DNA of 6,732 bases. It comes from JBFFXF01 sp041569895. Its GTDB lineage: Bacteria > Planctomycetota > UBA8108 > JACQVS01. Below are positions 1 to 5,460 of the stretch, one piece after another; position 1 is the first letter of the stretch, and every line of letters begins with the position of its first letter. The notes under the pieces were generated by a model, which saw only the letters and a list, made by a program, of their open reading frames with translations, had not been told where the DNA came from and searched no databases. Position numbers and translations under genes: made by a program. The DNA is taken from the NCBI GenBank assembly GCA_041569895.1, contig JBFFXF010000349.1, positions 1 to 6,732 on the forward strand, given 5' to 3'.

Positions 1-96
1 CGGAACGGACTCCCGCTTCCACCCGGCGCTGGCTCGCGGGTACCATGGGCTCGCGGCATGCGAGGCGTGGACCGCGGCGTGCGTCTGGTGCTTTCC

Positions 97-101
97 GGAG
101 G
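97..101 (+). promoter_or_regulatory. Shine-Dalgarno site of the hydrolase gene
   Basis: GGAGG stands 5 nt before the ATG at 107. It decides the start, because the frame is open upstream to the left edge and offers no other ATG with a comparable site. Confidence 0.7.
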
Positions 102-106
102 CTCCG

Positions 107-781
107 ATGGCGGACGAGAGCGAACACCGAGTACCCGTCAACGACCAGGCGGGCGAGGTCAGCGCCGTTTTGCGGCGTCCGGCCGGCGCGGATCGGTTGC
201 TCGTGCTGGCGCACGGGGCCGGCGCCGGCATGCGGCACGCGTTCATGGAATCGATCGCCGAGCGCCTCGCCGATCGGCGTGTCGCGACGTTTCGCTATCA
301 GTTCCCCTACATGGAGAAGGGCAGCCGACGGCCGGACTCGCCGAAGAAGCTCACGGCGACGGTGCGCGCCGCGGTCGAGGCTGCGGCGGAGCTCGAACCG
401 GACCTGCCACTCCTCGCCGGCGGCAAGTCGATGGGAGGACGCATGACGTCCACGGCGGCGTCGGAGGAGCCGCTCCCCGGAGTCCGCGGCATCGTTTTCC
501 TCGGCTTCCCGCTCCACGCCGCGGGAAAGCAACCGTCGAGCGAGCGCGCCGAGCACCTCACCCGCGTCACCGTGCCGATGCTCTTCCTCCAGGGCACCCG
601 CGACAACCTGGCTGACCTGGACTTCCTGCGACCGGTGTGCGCCGACCTCGGAAAACGCGCGACGCTCCACATCGTCGAGGGAGGCGACCACTCCTTCCAC
701 GTCCTCAAGCGATCGGGCCGCACCGACGAGGAGGTCCTCGACGAGCTGGCAACGGTGATCGCGGAGTGGCCGGCGGGCTGA
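107..781 (+). CDS. Alpha/beta hydrolase, KANL3/Tex30-like (dienelactone hydrolase superfamily)
   Basis: The product has 224 residues, no signal peptide and no membrane segment, so it is probably a cytoplasmic serine hydrolase. Visible landmarks are the first core strand with the oxyanion-loop motif HGAGAG (residues 36-41), the nucleophile elbow GKSMGG with Ser108, the acidic residue Asp166 after a strand (LQGTRD), and His195 in GGDHSFH. These form a complete Ser-Asp-His triad in the expected order and spacing. The compact size and the HGAGAG plus GGKSMGGR pair match the bacterial KANL3/Tex30-like family, whose substrate is generally unknown; an esterase or thioesterase activity is only a guess. 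The ATG at 107 is chosen because GGAGG lies at 97-101 with a 5-nt gap and because the first core strand follows about 30 residues later. The frame has no stop upstream to the window edge, so a longer N-terminus cannot be strictly excluded. The gene is followed by a hairpin and is probably not cotranscribed with the next gene. Confidence 0.9.
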   Translation: MADESEHRVPVNDQAGEVSAVLRRPAGADRLLVLAHGAGAGMRHAFMESIAERLADRRVATFRYQFPYMEKGSRRPDSPKKLTATVRAAVEAAAELEPDLPLLAGGKSMGGRMTSTAASEEPLPGVRGIVFLGFPLHAAGKQPSSERAEHLTRVTVPMLFLQGTRDNLADLDFLRPVCADLGKRATLHIVEGGDHSFHVLKRSGRTDEEVLDELATVIAEWPAG

Positions 782-828
782 AACGGCGCTGAAATCCAGC
801 GGCGATACAGTTCTTCGAGATTCGCCTG

Positions 829-858
829 GAGACAAGCCCTCGGGGCTTTGTGTATCAT
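829..858 (+). promoter_or_regulatory. Candidate sigma70-like promoter for the CotH/LTD gene
   Basis: TATCAT (853-858) differs from the -10 consensus at one position. GAGACA (829-834) matches the -35 consensus at four of six positions, and the spacer is 18 nt. Transcription would start near 865 and give a leader of about 75 nt before the ATG at 941. The site overlaps the hairpin at 832-851. It is a pattern match only, and promoters of such lineages are poorly defined. Confidence 0.25.
832..851 (+). terminator. Hairpin after the hydrolase gene, possible intrinsic terminator
   Basis: ACAAGCCC (832-839) pairs with GGGCTTTGT (843-851) around a TCG loop, with one bulged T at 849. This gives eight base pairs in a locally less GC-rich stretch, 50 nt after the hydrolase stop. 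The downstream bases are T-rich (TTTGTGTATCATTGT) but not a clean T-tract. It may therefore be a weak terminator, or a structured element overlapping the promoter of the next gene. Confidence 0.4.
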
Positions 859-890
859 TGTCGCACCGTCGGGGGGAGCATCAGCGAAAA

Positions 891-911
891 CCGAGAGAGC
901 CACAGTCTCGG
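891..911 (+). other. Leader hairpin upstream of the CotH/LTD gene
   Basis: CCGAGA (891-896) and TCTCGG (906-911) are perfect inverted copies separated by 9 nt. They lie within the presumed 5' leader, 29 nt before the ATG at 941. No known riboswitch consensus was recognised around it. It could be a simple mRNA-stabilising stem or chance. Confidence 0.3.
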
Positions 912-929
912 AGAGTGTCGGCGGAAAGC

Positions 930-933
930 AGGA
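930..933 (+). promoter_or_regulatory. Shine-Dalgarno site fixing the start of the CotH/LTD gene
   Basis: AGGA stands 7 nt before the ATG at 941. The same frame is open back to a TTG at 848, but the 31 extra residues are not signal-like and the TTG lies inside the hairpin stem. A start at 941 places a charged n-region directly before the hydrophobic core of the signal peptide. Confidence 0.5.
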
Positions 934-940
934 CCGTCTC

Positions 941-3900
941 ATGCGTCATCATCACCATCTTTTTGAGCGTCGTCGTCGTCACCCGTCTCGCGCCTCTTTC
1001 GCCGCGCTCGTCGTGGCGGTGCTGGTCCCTCGGGCCGTGCCCGTCCACGCGGTGACCGTGAGCGAGATCTTCTACAACCCGCCGGACGGCGACCAGGCGC
1101 TCGAGTTCATCGAGATCACCAACGAGACCTACACGCCGGACGACCTCTCGGGATGGGCGTTCATCGACGGCGTCAGCTTCGTCTTCGAGCAGGGGACGAT
1201 CCTCCTCGGCCGCCAGAGCATCGTCCTCTGCGGCAACCCCGACGCGGTCAAGGAGCGCTACGGTCTCGAGGACGCCGTCGTCTTCGGTCCCTGGGACGGA
1301 CGGCTCGACTCGGGCGGGGAACGCCTGACGCTCGTCAACCACGTCGGCGTCACGATGGTGAGCCTGCGCTACCGCGACGACGGCAAGTGGCCGGTGGCGC
1401 CGGACGGAACCGGTCACTCGCTCGTCCTGCGGGAGCTGCACCTCGATCCGGACGAGCCGGAGAGCTGGGAGCAGAGTCCCGAGCTCGGCGGCAGTCCGGG
1501 GCGGCCGAACTTTCCCGACCAGCGCGAGATCGAGTTCGAGGAGACGGTCCACCTCGACGTGGGCGAGGCGTGGCGATTCCGCCGTGGCACGGCGCCGTTC
1601 TCCGATCCACCGGATGCCTGGAAGGCGATCGACTTCGACGACGCGGGCTGGGAGAGCGGGCCGTCGGGATTCGGATTCGGCGATGACGACGACGCGACGA
1701 TCCTCGACGACATGCGCGGGAACTACAGCTCGCTCGCGATCCGCACACGCTTCACGCTCACCGCGGAGCAAATCGCCGCCGAGGGCGACCTCGTGCTCGG
1801 CGTGAAGTACGACGACGGCTTCTGCGCGTACCTGAACGGCGTCGAGGTCGCGAGCGCGAACTGTCCCGACGAGGTGACGTTCGACGCCACCGCGACGCGC
1901 TCGGCCGAGGCGCGCACGGAGTCGCTCTTTCCGATCGAGCGCGATCGGTTCGTGGCCGGCGAGAACGTCTTCGCCATCGTCGGTTTCAACTCGTCGCTCT
2001 CGAGCGGCGACTTCTCGCTGATCCCGCGGCTGATGAACCGCCGCGCCCTGATCGACGACCCGCCGATCGTCTTCCACGGCCGCTTCAACGAGCTCGTCCG
2101 CAGCTCCGGCGACGGCACGGGCTGGGTCGAGCTCTTCAACCGCGGCGCCATGGCGATCGACCTCTCCGGCGTGCGGCTCACCGACGATCCGGACCGCGAG
2201 GACAAGCACGTCTTCCCGTCGGGCACGACGATCGCTCCCGGCGAGTTCCTCGTCGTCTCGGAAGCCGAGAGCGGCCTCGACTTCTCGACCGAGAAGGTGC
2301 GCCTCTTCCTCCTCCAGGAAGACGACCGCGTGCTGGCGGCCCACGCCTTCGACCGCGTGCTCCAGGGCCGATCACTGGCCGAGGCGCACTTCCCCGACGG
2401 CGATCCCGATCGCACCTTCCTCACCGAGACGCCGACGCCCGGCGAGCCGAACCGCGTGGCGCGCGTCGAGGGCGTGGTGATCAACGAGATCTACTACCAT
2501 CCCCCGGAGGACCGGCCGGGCGAGTTCCTCGAGCTCCACAACTTCACCGACGCGCCGATCGACGTCTCGGGGTTCCGCTTCACCAGGGGGATCGATTTCA
2601 CCATCCCGGAGGGGACGTCGATCGCCGCCGGCGGATACCTGGTGATCACGGACGATCCGGCGCTCCTCGCCGAGCACTGGGATTACCAGGACGCGCTCGG
2701 CCCCTGGCGGGGTCAGCTCGCCGACAGCGGCGAGAACATCCGCCTCCTCGACCGGCTCGGCAACATCGTCGACGAGGTGCGCTACCACGAGGGCGGCGCC
2801 TGGTCGATCTGGGCCGACGGGCGCGGCGCCAGTCTCGAGCTCCTCGACCCGCGCCAGCCGAACGACTTCGGCACGGCGTGGGAGGCGAGCGACGAGTCGG
2901 GGAAGACCGCGTGGGAGAAGCTCGAGTACGACGTCCCGCGCTACGCGCCCGCCGGCGAGTCGGAGCTCCACATCCTGCTGGTCGAGAGGGGCATCTGCCG
3001 CATCGACGACGTGAGCATCGTCCGCGACGGCGAGGACAACCTCATCCCCAACCCCGGCTTCGAGGAGGACACCCGTCCGTGGCGCATCGAGGGCACGCAC
3101 GTCGACAGCCACCGGACCGAGGTCGACCGCCACGAGGGCGTCGCCTCCCTCGAGGTCGTCGCCACCGGCAAGGGCGACAGCCTCTGCAACCGCATCGAGA
3201 CCGACACCAGCCCGCGCATGAGCGCGGGGCCCTACACGGTGTCGCTCTGGGCGCGGTGGGTGCGCGGGTCGAGCCTGCTCGTCCTGCACGGCGAGTTCGC
3301 GCCCGGCCCGTGGTTCGGGACGCGCGACGTCAACATGTCGAACAACTCGCTCGGCGCCAGCCTCCGCATGACCGTGCCGTGGAACATCGGCACGCCGGGC
3401 GCCGAGAACAGCGCCCGCCGCAACCTCCGCGCCATGACGGAAAGCGGCAATATCGGCCCGGTGATCTCCGACGTCCGTCACCACCCGCCCGTGCCCGACG
3501 CGAACTTCCCGGTGACCGTCTTCGCCCGCGTCGCCGATGCCGACGGCGTCTCGAGGGTCGTCGCGAAATACCAGCCCGAGGTGCGCAACGCGGAGCTCCA
3601 GGAGGCGGAGCTCTTCGACGACGGCGCGCACGGGGACGGACTCGCCGGGGACGGGCTCTACGCCGGTCGCATCGGGTTGTTCGATTCCGGCATCGCCGTC
3701 GTCTTCTGGGTCGAGGCGACCGACCCCGCCGGTGCGGTGCGGACCTTCCCGGCGGATGCGCCGGCGACCCGGCTGACGTTCGCGGTGGGCTCGGTCCGCG
3801 AGGCCGTCTACGTCGTGCAGAGCTCCGACTCGGTCCGGGAGCTCGCCGCCCGACCGCTGCACTCGAACGACCTCGTCGACGCGACGATCATCTACGACGA

Positions 3901-5407
3901 CAAGGAGATCTACTACAACGCCGGCATCCGCTACCGCGGGAGCCCGTGGGGACGGCCGAGCCGCCAGAGCTACCGCCTCGCGTGGCAAAAGGACAAGCCC
4001 TTCATCGGCGGTCGCAACACGATGAACGTCTCCAACCGCGACCGCGGCGACGGCGCCGCGCATTTCATGATCTCGCGCAACAGCCGTCCGGGCTCGATCG
4101 CTCCCGCGTCCGACTACCGTTACATCACGGCGCGCATCAACCGTCAGTCCCTCGGCCAGCCGGGCTTCTTCGACACCGTCGATCGCGACTTCATCGGCAA
4201 GTGGTACGGTGAAGAGACCGCCGACGACGGCGTCGTCCTCAAGGGCAACGGCAAGCTCCGCTTCAACGATGGCTGCACGCGGACCGGCTGGGACGAGGCG
4301 ACGACGCTCCACATGGACGAGAGCCCGGAGAACTACCGCTTCTACTACAACCACAGCATCAACCAGACGCGTGACAACTGGAGGCCGTGGATGGATTTGA
4401 CCCGGGTGCTCGACGCGCGCCACAGCAGCCCCGAGGAGCTCGACGCCAACATCGACAGCGTCCTCGACGTCGAGAAGTTCCTGCGGGTCTTCGCGCCGCG
4501 CATCATCATGAACGACGGCGACGCGCTCTACTTCGGCAACGGCCACAACGGCTACATGGTGTGGGACGCGAGCACGGGGCTCTTCAGTTACCTGCCGTTC
4601 GACCTCGGCTTCGCGTTCCGCAGCCCGAACTCGAACCTGTTCGGAGTGCGCGATCGGGGAATCGGGCGTCTCCTCGGCCGCCCGCAGGTGCGGCGCATCT
4701 ACTACCGCATGCTGGACGAGTACCTGCAGGGCTACTGGAACGACCAGATCGCCGGCCCCTACTTCGACGCGCTGCAGCGCGCCACCGGCGTCGGCGCCAG
4801 CGCCAAGGGTTTCCTGCGCTCGACCAAGGGCGCGCTCCTGGCGCAGGTGCGGCGGCAGACCGGCGTGGAGTTCTCCATCCGCACCAATGACGGCGAGGAC
4901 TTCACGACGCTGGAGAGCACGGTGCAGCTCGAGGGAGACGCCCCGGTGCAGATCGAGCGCTTCATGCTCGAGCGAGCCGGCGAGGAGGAGGTCGTGCCGG
5001 TCAAACTCGACTTCTTCTCGGCGAGCCGGCCGACGCAGTGGCGGCTGGACGTCGAGATCCGCGACGGCGCGAACGCGTTCACCCTCTTCGGCCTCGATCT
5101 CGACGGCACCATGGTCGGCACGGCGAGCATCACCATCACCCGCGGCGCGACCTTCGTCCGCGGAGACGTGACGCGCGACGGGAAGCTGAATACCTCCGAC
5201 GCCGTCGCGCTTCTCTTCCACCTCTTCCGCGGCCAGGAGATCGTCTGCGAGGACGCGGCCGACGTCGACGACAACGGCGGCATCGACCTCACCGATGCCA
5301 TCCGCCTCCTCAACTACATCTTCCTCCGCGGCGAACCGCCGGCAGCGCCGTACCCGGAGAGCGGCGGAGACACGACGGACGACTCGCTGGGGTGCCGGCG
5401 GGAGTGA
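941..5407 (+). CDS. Secreted multidomain protein: three lamin-tail domains, CotH kinase domain, dockerin-like C-terminus
   Basis: The product has 1488 residues. Residues 1-37 form a Sec-type signal peptide: a basic n-region with HHHH and RRRR, the core AALVVAVLV, and a cut expected after VHA. Domains follow in this order: LTD1 about 38-192; a galactose-binding-like beta domain about 203-366; LTD2 about 376-505; LTD3 about 511-650; a CBM-like domain about 651-823 (LIPNPGFEE, SLWARW); an Ig-like domain about 841-950 with Asp/Gly-rich turns; a CotH kinase-like domain about 951-1300; a beta-sandwich about 1311-1405; and a dockerin-like tail 1407-1488. CotH landmarks are RYRGS (997-1001), NDGDALYFGNGHN (1191-1203) and PFDLG (1219-1223). 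CotH proteins are atypical kinases known from spore coats. LTDs and dockerins suggest extracellular binding or surface attachment. Eight cysteines in the mature chain fit disulfide formation outside the cytoplasm. The protein probably acts at the surface or is secreted; its kinase activity and substrate are unproven. Confidence 0.9.
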   Translation: MRHHHHLFERRRRHPSRASFAALVVAVLVPRAVPVHAVTVSEIFYNPPDGDQALEFIEITNETYTPDDLSGWAFIDGVSFVFEQGTILLGRQSIVLCGNPDAVKERYGLEDAVVFGPWDGRLDSGGERLTLVNHVGVTMVSLRYRDDGKWPVAPDGTGHSLVLRELHLDPDEPESWEQSPELGGSPGRPNFPDQREIEFEETVHLDVGEAWRFRRGTAPFSDPPDAWKAIDFDDAGWESGPSGFGFGDDDDATILDDMRGNYSSLAIRTRFTLTAEQIAAEGDLVLGVKYDDGFCAYLNGVEVASANCPDEVTFDATATRSAEARTESLFPIERDRFVAGENVFAIVGFNSSLSSGDFSLIPRLMNRRALIDDPPIVFHGRFNELVRSSGDGTGWVELFNRGAMAIDLSGVRLTDDPDREDKHVFPSGTTIAPGEFLVVSEAESGLDFSTEKVRLFLLQEDDRVLAAHAFDRVLQGRSLAEAHFPDGDPDRTFLTETPTPGEPNRVARVEGVVINEIYYHPPEDRPGEFLELHNFTDAPIDVSGFRFTRGIDFTIPEGTSIAAGGYLVITDDPALLAEHWDYQDALGPWRGQLADSGENIRLLDRLGNIVDEVRYHEGGAWSIWADGRGASLELLDPRQPNDFGTAWEASDESGKTAWEKLEYDVPRYAPAGESELHILLVERGICRIDDVSIVRDGEDNLIPNPGFEEDTRPWRIEGTHVDSHRTEVDRHEGVASLEVVATGKGDSLCNRIETDTSPRMSAGPYTVSLWARWVRGSSLLVLHGEFAPGPWFGTRDVNMSNNSLGASLRMTVPWNIGTPGAENSARRNLRAMTESGNIGPVISDVRHHPPVPDANFPVTVFARVADADGVSRVVAKYQPEVRNAELQEAELFDDGAHGDGLAGDGLYAGRIGLFDSGIAVVFWVEATDPAGAVRTFPADAPATRLTFAVGSVREAVYVVQSSDSVRELAARPLHSNDLVDATIIYDDKEIYYNAGIRYRGSPWGRPSRQSYRLAWQKDKPFIGGRNTMNVSNRDRGDGAAHFMISRNSRPGSIAPASDYRYITARINRQSLGQPGFFDTVDRDFIGKWYGEETADDGVVLKGNGKLRFNDGCTRTGWDEATTLHMDESPENYRFYYNHSINQTRDNWRPWMDLTRVLDARHSSPEELDANIDSVLDVEKFLRVFAPRIIMNDGDALYFGNGHNGYMVWDASTGLFSYLPFDLGFAFRSPNSNLFGVRDRGIGRLLGRPQVRRIYYRMLDEYLQGYWNDQIAGPYFDALQRATGVGASAKGFLRSTKGALLAQVRRQTGVEFSIRTNDGEDFTTLESTVQLEGDAPVQIERFMLERAGEEEVVPVKLDFFSASRPTQWRLDVEIRDGANAFTLFGLDLDGTMVGTASITITRGATFVRGDVTRDGKLNTSDAVALLFHLFRGQEIVCEDAADVDDNGGIDLTDAIRLLNYIFLRGEPPAAPYPESGGDTTDDSLGCRRE
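1052..1516 (+). repeat. Lamin-tail domain 1 (coding segment), paralogous to LTD3
   Basis: Residues 38-192 open with VSEIFYNPP and contain LEFIEI, DLSGWAF and FGPWDGRLDSGGE. LTD3 shows the same order (INEIYYHPP, LELHN, DVSGFRF, LGPWRGQLADSGE), so these two are internal copies. LTDs are beta-sandwich modules of the lamin tail type that are widespread in exported bacterial proteins. Confidence 0.75.
2066..2455 (+). repeat. Lamin-tail domain 2 (coding segment), shorter divergent copy
   Basis: Residues 376-505 carry FNELV, WVELFNRG, IDLSGVRLTDD, FPSGTTIAPGEFLVV and the closing TPTPGEPN, the usual signature of an LTD. This copy lacks the GPWxGxLxxSGE segment shared by LTD1 and LTD3. Confidence 0.75.
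2471..2890 (+). repeat. Lamin-tail domain 3 (coding segment), paralogous to LTD1
   Basis: Residues 511-650 start with GVVINEIYYHPP. They contain IPEGTSIAAGGYLVI and GPWRGQLADSGE and close with a tryptophan-containing linker. The domain follows LTD2 with almost no linker. Confidence 0.75.
3791..4840 (+). other. CotH kinase-like domain (coding segment)
   Basis: Residues 951-1300 follow the CotH pattern: an N-terminal strand pair with YRGS and a downstream basic RQSYRLAWQKDK stretch, then VDRDFIGKWYG followed by VVLKGNGK, then NDGDALYFGNGHN with Asp1192, Asp1194 and Asn1203, then LPFDLGFAF with Asp1221. The acidic and Asn residues are in the places expected for metal-nucleotide binding in CotH proteins. 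The usual PWDxD form is here PFDLG, so the second acidic residue is missing from that motif. Confidence 0.7.
5159..5404 (+). other. Dockerin-like C-terminal domain (coding segment)
   Basis: Residues 1407-1488 hold two calcium-loop helix repeats. The first is GDVTRDGKLNTSDA with acidic ligands Asp1409, Asp1413 and Asp1420. The second is ADVDDNGGIDLTDA with Asp1441, Asp1443, Asn1445 and Asp1452. Each is followed by a hydrophobic helix (VALLFHLF; IRLLNYIFL). The chain ends with SLGC and a short charged tail. No cohesin gene or cellulase is present in the window, so this tail is more likely a sorting or anchoring module than part of a cellulosome. Confidence 0.75.
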
Positions 5408-5424
5408 CGGCGGAATGACGGCGG

Positions 5425-5446
5425 GCGCGGGCCGATGAAGCCGCGC
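5425..5446 (+). other. Intergenic hairpin next to the membrane-protein start
   Basis: GCGCGG (5425-5430) and CCGCGC (5441-5446) are perfect inverted copies with a 10-nt loop, ending two bases before the Shine-Dalgarno site at 5449. It has no T-tract, so it is not an obvious terminator. It could modulate translation of the downstream gene or be a by-product of high GC. Confidence 0.25.
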
Positions 5447-5448
5447 GC

Positions 5449-5452
5449 GGAG
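5449..5452 (+). promoter_or_regulatory. Shine-Dalgarno site of the membrane-protein gene
   Basis: GGAG lies 8 nt before the ATG at 5461 and supports that start over internal alternatives. Confidence 0.5.
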
Positions 5453-5460
5453 CGAGCACC

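Noticed and set aside
44..46. Possible start of a divergent minus-strand gene running off the left edge
   Set aside because: There is no convincing ribosome binding site, and the few visible codons show no clear coding signal.
848..940. N-terminal extension of the CotH/LTD protein from the TTG at 848
   Set aside because: It would put 31 non-signal residues before the signal peptide, and the TTG sits inside a hairpin stem. The ATG at 941 has its own ribosome binding site.
860..940. Possible cyclic-di-GMP or other riboswitch in the leader of the exported protein gene
   Set aside because: Only one simple stem is present and none of the conserved core bases of known riboswitch classes were recognised.
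858..1055. A 65-codon plus-strand frame with a hydrophobic stretch, overlapping the start of the CotH/LTD gene
   Set aside because: The hydrophobic stretch is the out-of-frame reading of the CAT/CGT triplet run. There is no ribosome binding site and no family resemblance.
881..2344. A 487-codon open frame on the minus strand over the N-terminal half of the CotH/LTD gene
   Set aside because: It has low complexity and no motif, and it overlaps clear LTD coding sequence on the plus strand.
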